Positions 33,078 through 40,798 of a stretch of 40,798 nucleotides of DNA are shown here, in pieces. The DNA comes from Pelosinus fermentans. Its GTDB lineage: Bacteria > Bacillota > Negativicutes > DSM-13327. The translations under genes and the position numbers were made by a program. The notes beneath the pieces were generated by a model. The model was not told the DNA's origin. It saw nothing but the letters and a program-made list of their open reading frames with translations, and searched no databases. Within the stretch, counting starts at the first letter, position 1; each line of letters begins with the position of its first letter. The stretch spans positions 1 through 40,798 of the forward strand of contig DJJR01000077.1 in the NCBI GenBank assembly GCA_002434245.1, given 5' to 3'.

Positions 33078-34291
33078 TTTCCACACTGGATATAATCAGA
33101 ATCGCGATACGGGCTCTCTATAGAAACAAGATGCGGTCTATGCTGACGGCGCTGGGTATCATCATAGGTGTAGCGGCTGTGATCGCAGCATTTGCTGTCG
33201 GTCAGGGCGCTAATAAAAGCATTGATGATCAGATTGCTTCCTTTGGCAGTAATTTTATCATTGTGTTTCCTGATCGCTCTGCCATGTCTTCTACCGGAAA
33301 AACACGTTACCTCACGATGGATGACGCGGAAGCAATCAAACGTGAAGTATCGGGAATTGATGCAGTTGCCCCTGTTATAGACACTTCTGTAAGACTAATT
33401 TATGGAAATACCAATTGGAGTACGGATGTGATAGGCAGCAATGCCTCCTATGCAACTGTTCAGGACTGGACAATTGCCAAAGGTCGGGACTTAAATGACA
33501 GTGATATAAAGCAGGCTACCAAAGTGGTAATTATTGGTCAGACGATTGTCGACAAGCTCTTTTTTAATGAGGAGCCGCTGGACAAGTCGATACGAATTAA
33601 TAACGTCCCCTTCACGATTGTTGGAGTGTTTGCCTCCAAAGGGCAAAATACCAAGGGCAATAACCAGGATGATTTTGTACTGGTTCCTGTAACTGCAGCC
33701 CAAAGCAGACTGGTTCGCTGGAATACCCCGGGGCGTATCGACATGATTTTCATTAAAGGCGTTTCGATGAACTCCCTGCAGTTTATTCAGCATGAGACAG
33801 AGTCATTGCTGCGTGAACGGCATAAGATAAAAGCCGGAGAAGCTGATGACTTTGCGGTAAGAAATATAAGCCAGTTCCTGGAGGCGCGGCGCAAGACAAC
33901 AACTATTATGTCCATGCTGCTTGGCTCTATCGCGTTTATATCCCTTGTGGTAGGTGGGATTGGTATTATGAATATCATGCTGGTATCTGTATCAGAGCGT
34001 ACCCGGGAGATCGGAATCCGGATGGCTGTCGGAGCCAAAGCAAAAGACATTCGATTGCAGTTTTTGCTGGAGGCATTTGTCTTATCCATGCTTGGCGGTA
34101 TCTTAGGAATTCTGCTGGGAGTATTAGCAGGATATTTGCTGGCTTCCTTTACCGAAGCCCCGCCCATCTTTACTGCCACATCCATTATTCTGGCATTTTT
34201 CTTCTCGGCAAGTGTCGGAATCGGCTTTGGCTATTATCCTGCGTATAAGGCTTCTTGTTTACATCCGATTGATGCGTTGAAATATGAGTAA
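33074..34291 (+). CDS. MacB-type ABC transporter permease (FtsX fold)
   Basis: The 405-residue protein has one N-terminal membrane helix (LTALGIIIGVAAVIAAFAVG), a large periplasmic domain (about 45-270) and three C-terminal helices with the FtsX signature GGIGIMNIMLVSVSERTREI. With the ATPase it uses a mechanotransmission mechanism to expel periplasmic substrates through the TolC partner. The best-known iron-linked relatives export or recycle siderophores (PvdRT-OpmQ); that role is inferred. The last gene of the operon, it is followed by a strong terminator. Confidence 0.92.
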   Translation: MISTLDIIRIAIRALYRNKMRSMLTALGIIIGVAAVIAAFAVGQGANKSIDDQIASFGSNFIIVFPDRSAMSSTGKTRYLTMDDAEAIKREVSGIDAVAPVIDTSVRLIYGNTNWSTDVIGSNASYATVQDWTIAKGRDLNDSDIKQATKVVIIGQTIVDKLFFNEEPLDKSIRINNVPFTIVGVFASKGQNTKGNNQDDFVLVPVTAAQSRLVRWNTPGRIDMIFIKGVSMNSLQFIQHETESLLRERHKIKAGEADDFAVRNISQFLEARRKTTTIMSMLLGSIAFISLVVGGIGIMNIMLVSVSERTREIGIRMAVGAKAKDIRLQFLLEAFVLSMLGGILGILLGVLAGYLLASFTEAPPIFTATSIILAFFFSASVGIGFGYYPAYKASCLHPIDALKYE

Positions 34292-34303
34292 GTATTTTTG
34301 ATA

Positions 34304-34339
34304 AAAAGGCAGCACCTTCCAGAAAGGGTGCTGCCTTTT
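34304..34339. terminator. Bidirectional terminator after the efflux operon
   Basis: The 13-bp stem AAAAGGCAGCACC / GGTGCTGCCTTTT has T runs on both strands. It also serves the convergent gene ending at 34406. Confidence 0.9.
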
Positions 34340-34405
34340 AGCGTCGCTATCTTTTCTCTTAACATACAGAGAAATGGCTTTCTTCTTGCATGAACACTTT
34401 ATGAA

Positions 34406-35272
34406 TCATTCTACATAAATATCGTTTTTACGTTGGACTTTCTCTAAGGATTTTGTTGCAAGAACAGTCTTTTCATCATCACTTCTGAAGATCCTTTTGC
34501 CTTTTTCGATCATTGCCGGTCCTTTGTGTCCAAGGGAATACAATATCTTTCCATAATGTTCCCCGCCGTTATCATCCAAATAGCCGAATTCAAGATTCAG
34601 CCTCGGAGTGACTTGCAATTGTGTATAGATCTTAAAATCAACATCATCAATAGAATTAGTATAATCCCACGAATACCCCTTTATGTACACTTGTGCCCAT
34701 GGTGCATAGGCAAACGTAGTTCCAACAGAATAATCATATCCACTCAGGGCACGTTCGTAAATTGCATTGGAAGGGTCAACCATTTTTTCACCGGAAACAG
34801 TATAATACATATTGGCCTGGTATTTGTTACGTCCGTTAGCATATTCAAGACCTCCTCCAACCCGGCCATGTCCATATTTGAATCCATGATCATAAAAAGT
34901 ATTCACAGTATACATTGACGTCTTATCAGCTGAAAGGATACGCCGACCAAGGACAAGATTAGCCACTGTACCTGCACTTAAATCATTGCCCAATCTAAGC
35001 TGCGTGAAATTGGTAATCTGGTCTGAAGGAACCCCAATTGGCTGAATGGTTTCGATTGAATAGATTGGTGCGCCGTCTGTTTGAAAACGAAACCCAATAT
35101 CCGTAAGCTGCAGCCATGTCGGAAGATCATTTCGTTTAAACTCTTGAATCCCCTGGACAATATACGAATTTCCCACCCTGGTCAATCCGTCTTCTACGCT
35201 AACCTCCTCCGCAGAACCAATAGGCTGCAGCAGTATGCTGAAAAGCATCAAAATGAATATTATTTTTCTCAT
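34406..35272 (-). CDS. Stand-alone inverse-autotransporter-type outer-membrane beta-barrel
   Basis: The 288-residue protein has a signal peptide (cut near PIGSA). Its repeated amphipathic strands resemble the intimin/invasin N-terminal barrel: LRLGNDLSAGTVANLVLGRR, NTFYDHGFKYGHGRVGGGLE, and GYDYSVGTTFAYAPWAQVYI. In classic inverse autotransporters a passenger of Ig-like domains follows the barrel; here the protein ends shortly after it with a charged tail, so no passenger exists. The function is unknown. GAGAGG is six bases before ATG 35272; the earlier ATG at 35278 abuts it. It lies 60 bp after the third AraC regulator on the same strand and may be co-transcribed. Confidence 0.75.
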   Translation of the reverse strand: MRKIIFILMLFSILLQPIGSAEEVSVEDGLTRVGNSYIVQGIQEFKRNDLPTWLQLTDIGFRFQTDGAPIYSIETIQPIGVPSDQITNFTQLRLGNDLSAGTVANLVLGRRILSADKTSMYTVNTFYDHGFKYGHGRVGGGLEYANGRNKYQANMYYTVSGEKMVDPSNAIYERALSGYDYSVGTTFAYAPWAQVYIKGYSWDYTNSIDDVDFKIYTQLQVTPRLNLEFGYLDDNGGEHYGKILYSLGHKGPAMIEKGKRIFRSDDEKTVLATKSLEKVQRKNDIYVE

Positions 35273-35332
35273 CTGCATCCTCTCTTTCGACTAAAGTTAT
35301 GCTAATAACCCTATTTGCATTTAGAATGATTG

Positions 35333-36316
35333 CTACAAACCGAATAATTTCCTAAACTCATTAGGCGTAAAACCGTGCACTTTTTTGAAGTTGGCGATCA
35401 ATTGACTGCTGTTTTTATAGCCCACTGCCGCCGCAATATTTTTAATGTTCAGGTCATCATTTGACAACAGCCGCATGGCTTCTTTCATCTTCTCCTGGCG
35501 CACATATTCATCCATGGTAACTCCAAAAATTTTCTTAAAACACTGACGCAGTTTGGTTGCACCCATGCCGGCAACGGCTGTAAGCTGTTTAATTGAGGGC
35601 GGATTTAGAATGTTTTTTTCCAGTTCTTCCTTGACCAGAAACACATATTTCTTGTTTTGATACGTGACATAACGGCGCCGTTCTTCTTGCAGCTGCCTTT
35701 TCCAAAACCATTCATAACGGACATTACGTATAATCAATGCCAGCAACTCGCCGATTTTATTCTCATAGTAGATTAATGGTACACCGGCGATTCTTATTGC
35801 ATACCTTAGCTGCTCAAATAGCAGCAGAATGTCCGGAGTATTATACTGGGCAAATTGCCAAGCACCATAATCAGTGAAATTGTAAGACGGCTCTACTGGT
35901 TTATCTTGTAAATGAGCATGAATATAGTGATCGAACAGCCAAATGCTGGTAAACCCAATTAGTGCATCAGCGCCGAATACCATTTTAAACGGCTGCCTTC
36001 CTGTCTGCACTAAATGAATACCGGGTTGCAGCTGCCGTGCTTTCTTTCCGGGTTCTAGAACCGTAATCACACCATTAGTCACCGAGCATAGCCACCGCCC
36101 ATTCTGCCTGATATCATATTCCCTGACAACGGGCTTCAGCAAAGTAACGTAGGCGTTAGTAACAAATAATCCGGCAGCAGGATGTGCTTCCATGAGCCAG
36201 CTGTCACCATGTTCTGGCGGTAATTGATATTCAACAACATTATTATGATTGATTTTGGTGCAGCCTAACTGGGCGGCCAATTCTGCACTGCCCGTTACGT
36301 ATTCATTCGTTCCCAC
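35333..36316 (-). CDS. AraC-family regulator of the third siderophore receptor
   Basis: The 327-residue protein has an N-terminal cupin-like sensor and a C-terminal AraC domain: MGATKLRQCFKKIFGVTMDE, then NIKNIAAAVGYKNSSQLIAN. It is paralogous to the regulators at 20277 and 25871. A longer ATG start at 36364 has no ribosome site. AAGGAAGG (36322-36329) sits five bases before GTG 36316, giving VGTNEYVTG, which aligns with the second regulator, so GTG is chosen. It is divergent from receptor 3. An extended -10, TGTTATGAT, lies at 36380-36388. Confidence 0.9.
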   Translation of the reverse strand: MGTNEYVTGSAELAAQLGCTKINHNNVVEYQLPPEHGDSWLMEAHPAAGLFVTNAYVTLLKPVVREYDIRQNGRWLCSVTNGVITVLEPGKKARQLQPGIHLVQTGRQPFKMVFGADALIGFTSIWLFDHYIHAHLQDKPVEPSYNFTDYGAWQFAQYNTPDILLLFEQLRYAIRIAGVPLIYYENKIGELLALIIRNVRYEWFWKRQLQEERRRYVTYQNKKYVFLVKEELEKNILNPPSIKQLTAVAGMGATKLRQCFKKIFGVTMDEYVRQEKMKEAMRLLSNDDLNIKNIAAAVGYKNSSQLIANFKKVHGFTPNEFRKLFGL

Positions 36317-36379
36317 GGCGACCTTCCTTTCCAATAATACTCGAGACGTTAGAGTTACATTCACGCAATCTGTTTCTTT

Positions 36380-36388
36380 ATCATAACA
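36380..36388 (-). promoter_or_regulatory. Extended -10 of the third AraC regulator gene
   Basis: TGTTATGAT on the minus strand, followed by AAAG as in the second regulator promoter. The adjacent 36389-36480 shows nothing else recognisable. Confidence 0.5.
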
Positions 36389-36480
36389 TGAAATCCTTTA
36401 AAAAAAATAACCCGTATCCTAATTTCATGCTGCCAAATACCACCAGGATACGATTTTAAATCGCAAAACGATCTCAATCA

Positions 36481-36521
36481 GCATCCTATGACATGATAAT
36501 TATTCTCATATCATAGGATGC
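36481..36521. promoter_or_regulatory. Fur box inside an 11-bp inverted repeat, regulator 3/receptor 3 region
   Basis: The Fur core TGATAATTATTCTCA (36494-36508, 14/15) is enclosed by perfect arms GCATCCTATGA (36481-36491) and TCATAGGATGC (36511-36521). It lies upstream of both divergent genes. Confidence 0.75.
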
Positions 36522-36563
36522 TAATTGATTTTCTACACCCCAAGAAATCGACTCCTCCTTCAA

Positions 36564-36593
36564 TTGACTCCATAAAAAAAGCCTTGCTATAAT
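36564..36593 (+). promoter_or_regulatory. Promoter of the third TonB-dependent receptor
   Basis: TTGACT (36564-36569), 18 bp, TATAAT (36588-36593), preceded by GCCTTGC. The leader is about 150 nt. Confidence 0.7.
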
Positions 36594-36669
36594 AGATCCA
36601 GGTTAGTCCACTATTTACTAATCCTAGTAGGGCTAGCTGTCACTAGTGAATGTAATAAGCAATTTTATT

Positions 36670-36688
36670 GATATTGATTATTTCTATC
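36670..36688 (+). promoter_or_regulatory. Fur-like site in the leader of receptor 3
   Basis: GATATTGATTATTTCTATC matches the consensus at 14 of 19 positions. It is at about +70, the same place as in receptor 1. A hairpin TTTTGCTG / CAGCAAAA (36696-36720) follows before the ribosome site. Confidence 0.5.
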
Positions 36689-36749
36689 ATATGATTTTTG
36701 CTGTTAGGCCAGCAGCAAAATCACCCTGATGAACCAAGGAGTCGATACT

Positions 36750-38894
36750 ATGGAAAAAACAACATCTCATGCCAGAAAAAAACTGCTGTATGCCTTGCTA
36801 GGCAGCCTGCTCTGGCAGTGGCCTAATGCTGCCTCTGCCGAAGAGACAGTTGAACCCCAAGCAGTAGCCGATACCACTGCGTCCCAGTCCGAATTCACGT
36901 TGGAAGGCGTTGAAGTAACGGCAGACAAAGATAACGTGGCCAAACGCAGCACAATCGGTACCAAGACCGATGCAGCGCTCCGTGATATACCACAGTCCAT
37001 CAGTGTAGTAACACGGGATCAGCTAAGCACCCGTGGTGTTATTAACCTAGCACAGGCTCTGGAATATAGTGCTGGTATCACTGCCCAACCGTATGGTAAC
37101 GATTCACGCTGGAACTGGAGCTATGTGCGAGGATTTAGTGTCGGTTATGAGGGTACTCGTGTGGACGGCTTGAGTTTGTTTGGCAACGATTTCGCAATAT
37201 GGGATTTTGAGCCTTACGGCATGGACCGCCTAGAAATTCTGCGTGGCCCTGCTTCTACCCTCTACGGCGGCGGTTCGCCTGGTGGTATGTTTAACTGGGT
37301 AAGCAAACGACCAACAGCCGAACCATTGCGGGAAATACAACTACAAAGCGGCAGCGACCACTTTCGCAGTGCCGCCCTTGATCTTGGAGGGCAGGTAGAT
37401 GGACAGGAAAACCTAACCTTCCGTTTGACTGCGCTGGCTCGTGACCAGGATTTATCAGATGACTATAGTAGTACCAAACGTACCTTCATCGCCCCCTCTC
37501 TTGCCTGGAAAATCAGCAAGAACACCAACGTGACCTTCCAGGCTCATTACCTTAAAGATCAACACGATGGAAATACTGGAAATAGTATTTATCATCCTGG
37601 TGATAATCTTTATGGGGTTTCTAAAAAATATTTTTTAGGCATACCAGGCTGGACTGGTTATGACCGGGAGCAATACTATTACGGCTATCTCCTAGATCAC
37701 AAGGTGAATGATGTCTGGTCTCTTCATCAAAATTTTCGCTATGGTCACGTGGGAATGGTCTATAATATGAACTCAGCGAATCTACAGCCCGATGGACACA
37801 CCATGGCACTGAGTCCATTGTATATTTACGATGAAACCGCAGATTCCTATACCTTCGATACCTATGGAGAGGCTAAATGGAAGAGCGGCGTTTTAAACCA
37901 TCAATCTATTGTGGGAATTGACTATCGGAAGGGTGATTTAGAAAGACGTTACGGCGAAGGTGGCAGTACCGCGGATATCGACCTTGACAACTTGAAGTAT
38001 GGTCAATCTTTGATTAAGCCAGAAACTTCGTTGATTTATAAGGCTACCGTTAAACAGACCGGACTTTATGCCCAGGACCAGATTAAGTTTGGCGATAAAT
38101 GGACAGCGCTGCTCGGCGGGCGCCACGATCATTATGATCGTGACGCCATTAACCCTCAGACTGGCGTAAGAACACGTCAGACAGCTGATGCTTTTACGGG
38201 GCGCATGGGAATGGTATATCATGCCGGGCGTGGGCTGTCACCCTACATCAGCTACTCTGAATCATTTGAGCCAGTGGAAGGTCAAGATCGCCATGGTAAA
38301 AATTTCGACCCAACAACAGGCAAACAATATGAACTAGGCATTCAATATGAACCTGAGAAAATGAATGCACGTTTTACAGCCTCCATTTTCGACCTACGCA
38401 AACAAAATGTGTTGACCTCTGACCCGCTGAACACTCCCAGTGAGTGGTTTAACGTACAAGTTGGCGAAATCACCTCCAAAGGCCTGGAATTGGAAGCAAA
38501 AATGCCTGTCTTTAAAGGCTTGAATCTTACAGCTTCCTATACATTGCTGGATTCAAAAAAGACTAAGAGCAGCGATCCTACGGAAATCGGTCTTCGAACC
38601 CAGAGCGTTTCACGGCATAATGCTGCCCTATGGCTGGATACTGCCTCACCGGACAAGATTTCTAAAGGCCTAAGCTACGGCGCAGGAGTGCGTTATATCG
38701 GTTCTCGGTACAATGCTGCGAATACGGTTAAACTCGGCGACGTGGTAGTAGCCGATGCCTTAATCCGCTATGACTTGGCTGATTGGCATTACGCCCTCAA
38801 TGTCCGAAACGTATTTGACAGGAAGTACGAGGCCTCCTATGGATACGCGGGTGAGGAACGGACAATATTGCTGACTGCAACCCGTCACTGGTAG
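36750..38894 (+). CDS. TonB-dependent siderophore receptor 3
   Basis: The 714-residue outer-membrane receptor has a signal peptide (cut after ASA), the TonB-box-like LEGVEVTADK, a plug with IPQSISVVTRDQLSTRGVIN and [19 protein letters not shown], and a barrel ending TATRHW. It is paralogous to the receptors at 21670 and 27266 but has the more divergent plug (YVRGFSVGYEGTRVDGL). The ligand is unknown. An in-frame ATG at 36729 precedes the ribosome site; GGAG with 8-nt spacing points to ATG 36750. It is convergent with the ABC transporter gene. Confidence 0.93.
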   Translation: MEKTTSHARKKLLYALLGSLLWQWPNAASAEETVEPQAVADTTASQSEFTLEGVEVTADKDNVAKRSTIGTKTDAALRDIPQSISVVTRDQLSTRGVINLAQALEYSAGITAQPYGNDSRWNWSYVRGFSVGYEGTRVDGLSLFGNDFAIWDFEPYGMDRLEILRGPASTLYGGGSPGGMFNWVSKRPTAEPLREIQLQSGSDHFRSAALDLGGQVDGQENLTFRLTALARDQDLSDDYSSTKRTFIAPSLAWKISKNTNVTFQAHYLKDQHDGNTGNSIYHPGDNLYGVSKKYFLGIPGWTGYDREQYYYGYLLDHKVNDVWSLHQNFRYGHVGMVYNMNSANLQPDGHTMALSPLYIYDETADSYTFDTYGEAKWKSGVLNHQSIVGIDYRKGDLERRYGEGGSTADIDLDNLKYGQSLIKPETSLIYKATVKQTGLYAQDQIKFGDKWTALLGGRHDHYDRDAINPQTGVRTRQTADAFTGRMGMVYHAGRGLSPYISYSESFEPVEGQDRHGKNFDPTTGKQYELGIQYEPEKMNARFTASIFDLRKQNVLTSDPLNTPSEWFNVQVGEITSKGLELEAKMPVFKGLNLTASYTLLDSKKTKSSDPTEIGLRTQSVSRHNAALWLDTASPDKISKGLSYGAGVRYIGSRYNAANTVKLGDVVVADALIRYDLADWHYALNVRNVFDRKYEASYGYAGEERTILLTATRHW

Positions 38895-38911
38895 ATAGTT
38901 CGTAAAAATAG

Positions 38912-38940
38912 AATCAACCGCCGGATATCGGCGGTTGATT
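38912..38940. terminator. Bidirectional terminator between receptor 3 and ABC transporter gene
   Basis: The 11-bp stem AATCAACCGCC / GGCGGTTGATT with a 7-nt loop lies between two convergent stop codons. Confidence 0.85.
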
Positions 38941-38952
38941 TATTATCCTCTA

Positions 38953-40665
38953 TTAGGCCACTAAATCCCAGCATCCTTTTCCTTTGATCGTCAGGATTTT
39001 CTGATGATAGACAATTAAGTCCTTACGATGACCAACGCTCATCACTCCCGTACCCTTTAACTCGCTGCGGATCAGACTATATAGCTTTTTCTCCGTAGCT
39101 TCATCCAATCCAGAAGTAGCCTCATCCAAAAACAGCCATTGCGGCCGTTGTAAAATGACCCGGGCAAAGGCAATGCGCTGCTGCTCTCCCAGGGAAAGAA
39201 CATGGGACCAGTTCTCCTGATCATCCAAGCGTTCCAGTAAATGCTCCAAACAACATTTCTTCAAAATCCCCTGAATCGCTTCCTCTGCATATTCCTGACT
39301 GGAGTGTGGATAAAGCAGCGCTTCCCGTAACGTCCCGACAGGTAAATAGGGCGACTGGGGCAGAAACAAGCACTGCTGGTTCTGGGGAATGTGAATATGC
39401 CCCTCACCAAAAGGCCAAATCCCGGCAATTGCCTTGATCAATGTACTTTTGCCGCAGCCAGATGATCCGGTAATCAGCAACGATTCACCAGGCTGCAGCC
39501 TCATGGCAAAATTGTCCAGCAATAGCTCCCCATTTGGCAGCTTGAGATTCAAATTCTCTACGGAAAAAGCCGAGTCAGGAGCGTCAATAATCCGAATTGA
39601 CTGTTTCTGGTCCAATTGCTTAAACTCTTCCATGGTATCCATTAAAATAATCAATCGTTTTACAATGGCTTTTAGCTCCGTAATCTCTTTATACCAACTA
39701 GAAAAAAACAGGAGCGATCGCTGCACCTTTTCAAAAGCTCCCGTGACCTGCATCAGTCCCCCTAATTGCAGCTCGCCGCTAAAAAAACGCGGAACCGCAA
39801 CAATATAGGGAAGAGGCTCTGTTCCTCTATATAAGAAAAAAATCAAACTGTCTAAGAACTTTTGGCGTTTTATGGATTTATGAAGATTATCATACACTTT
39901 TTTAAAATAATTCCTGAGCAAATGACGTTCCCGATGTTCTCCCGAATACAAGGCAATCTCTTCTGCATATTCACGCAGGCGCACTAAGGCAAAACGAAAA
40001 TCTGCTTCATAACGCTGCTGCAGAAAATTGAGCTGTACCAGAGGATGGCCCATTTTCCCCATAACACAATCCACCATCAAAGCATATCCTACGGCAATCC
40101 ATACCATATCACCAGGAATTGTGATGCTCGACTCCCCCCAGGACAAAGAAAAATTACCTGATAACTCCCACAGAATCAATGTAAAACTGCATAAGATTCC
40201 AAGATTGTACAAGAACCACAAAAAAATCGTTAAGAGGGAATCAATAAATAATTTTACATCTTCACAAATCATCTGATCCGGATTATCAATACCATTATCC
40301 TGAAGCTGCAGACAATAATACTTTTTTGACTGCAAATACTCCCCCAATAGCCGATCGGTCAGCCAGCTGCGCCAACTCACCGCCAGCAGCTGGCGCAGAT
40401 AATTCTGGTAGACACTTACCGCCCAAGCCGCCAGGATCAACCCACCCCAAAGATATAAGGAATCCAGGAATGCCGCCATATCCCTGTCCTGTAATGTATT
40501 GAAAAATACATTGCGCCATTGATTCAACCACACCTGAATGTAAACACTGGTAATATTCAGCCCAATAATGACCAGCAATAGCAATATCCCATAGTTTTTT
40601 GCTTTCGACCGCCAGTAATGATTACCAACCTTCCAGATCCCTTGTAATAGGCTAAAATGCTCCAC
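38953..40665 (-). CDS. SbmA/YddA-type ABC transporter, fused permease and ATPase
   Basis: The 570-residue protein has an N-terminal membrane part of the SbmA/BacA/ALD type (ABC_membrane_2), with QVWLNQWRNVFFNTLQDRD and the family motif DNPDQMICEDVKLF. A C-terminal ATPase follows with Walker A TGSSGCGKST, signature LSLGEQQRIAFAR and Walker B LFLDEATSGLDE. Relatives carry peptides, cobalamin or siderophore-like compounds. Fur control and a position beside receptor 3 suggest passage of a siderophore or its iron complex across the inner membrane; this is inferred. Translation starts at GTG 40665 with AAGGGTGA upstream. The promoter carries a Fur box in its spacer. Confidence 0.87.
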   Translation of the reverse strand: MEHFSLLQGIWKVGNHYWRSKAKNYGILLLLVIIGLNITSVYIQVWLNQWRNVFFNTLQDRDMAAFLDSLYLWGGLILAAWAVSVYQNYLRQLLAVSWRSWLTDRLLGEYLQSKKYYCLQLQDNGIDNPDQMICEDVKLFIDSLLTIFLWFLYNLGILCSFTLILWELSGNFSLSWGESSITIPGDMVWIAVGYALMVDCVMGKMGHPLVQLNFLQQRYEADFRFALVRLREYAEEIALYSGEHRERHLLRNYFKKVYDNLHKSIKRQKFLDSLIFFLYRGTEPLPYIVAVPRFFSGELQLGGLMQVTGAFEKVQRSLLFFSSWYKEITELKAIVKRLIILMDTMEEFKQLDQKQSIRIIDAPDSAFSVENLNLKLPNGELLLDNFAMRLQPGESLLITGSSGCGKSTLIKAIAGIWPFGEGHIHIPQNQQCLFLPQSPYLPVGTLREALLYPHSSQEYAEEAIQGILKKCCLEHLLERLDDQENWSHVLSLGEQQRIAFARVILQRPQWLFLDEATSGLDEATEKKLYSLIRSELKGTGVMSVGHRKDLIVYHQKILTIKGKGCWDLVA

Positions 40666-40715
40666 CTTGCTTCACCCTTCAAACGTATCATTTGATACTG
40701 CCAATTATGATCATA

Positions 40716-40745
40716 ATTATATGCGATAACGATAATCACTGTCAA
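40716..40745 (-). promoter_or_regulatory. Promoter of the ABC transporter gene with Fur box in the spacer
   Basis: On the minus strand TTGACA (40740-40745), 18 bp, TATAAT (40716-40721). The spacer is covered by the Fur box GATAACGATAATCACTGTC (40725-40743; 16/19). It has the same layout as the TonB-like gene promoter at 13468. Confidence 0.85.
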
Positions 40746-40798
40746 TTACACGTTAGCGTTATTTCTATGTAAATTAGCGATTCATGATTGTAAAAGAT

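Overview
The window looks like chromosomal DNA from a diderm Firmicute of the Negativicutes type (Pelosinus/Sporomusa-like). This is inferred from a mixture of low-GC, Firmicutes-style genes with strong GGAGG ribosome binding sites and a TxpA-like type I toxin, together with outer-membrane machinery: three TonB-dependent receptors, a TonB C-terminal-domain protein, a TolC-family protein and an outer-membrane beta-barrel. No rRNA, tRNA, IS element or CRISPR array was seen.

Left part (1-9.2 kb): a Gfo/Idh/MocA oxidoreductase, a ferritin-like protein and a DUF523 protein lead into a metal-handling region. That region has a full P1B-type ATPase (2767-4986), a Fur-controlled orphan (5261-5893), and a divergent operon. 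The operon encodes a membrane-anchored helical protein, a 78-residue protein and a catalytically degenerate, compact P-type ATPase (7105-8616). A small anchored Ala/Lys-rich protein (8757-9140) follows on the opposite strand. The set recalls ferrosome (FezB-type) and PacL/CtpC ATPase platforms, but the pseudo-ATPase looks new to me.

Middle part (9.2-20.2 kb): an MFS transporter, an ArsR-type regulator divergent from a SulP anion transporter, and a Fur-controlled TonB-like protein. A minus-strand PTS operon follows: a LicR-type PRD regulator, IIA, IIB, an UlaA-type IIC, a SIS isomerase and a DapA-family lyase with a non-DHDPS active site. At 19.9-20.2 kb there is a short type I toxin gene with an antisense RNA on the other strand.

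Right part (20.3-40.8 kb): an iron/siderophore island built from three AraC-regulator/TonB-receptor pairs. Each pair carries a different accessory module: a PepSY membrane protein, a TolC-MacA-MacB-like efflux operon, and an SbmA/YddA-type ABC transporter. A stand-alone inverse-autotransporter barrel lies beside the third regulator. Fur boxes occur throughout. Five promoters share a distinctive TTGACG-N18-TATAMT layout with a TTGY motif before the -10.

Six copies of a roughly 90-100 bp imperfect palindrome (arms resembling GAACCGCGAAGACGC) are scattered between genes. Together the right part forms a Fur- and AraC-controlled xenosiderophore uptake and export region. No siderophore biosynthesis genes and no classical FecCD/FhuBC-type permease are present in the window.
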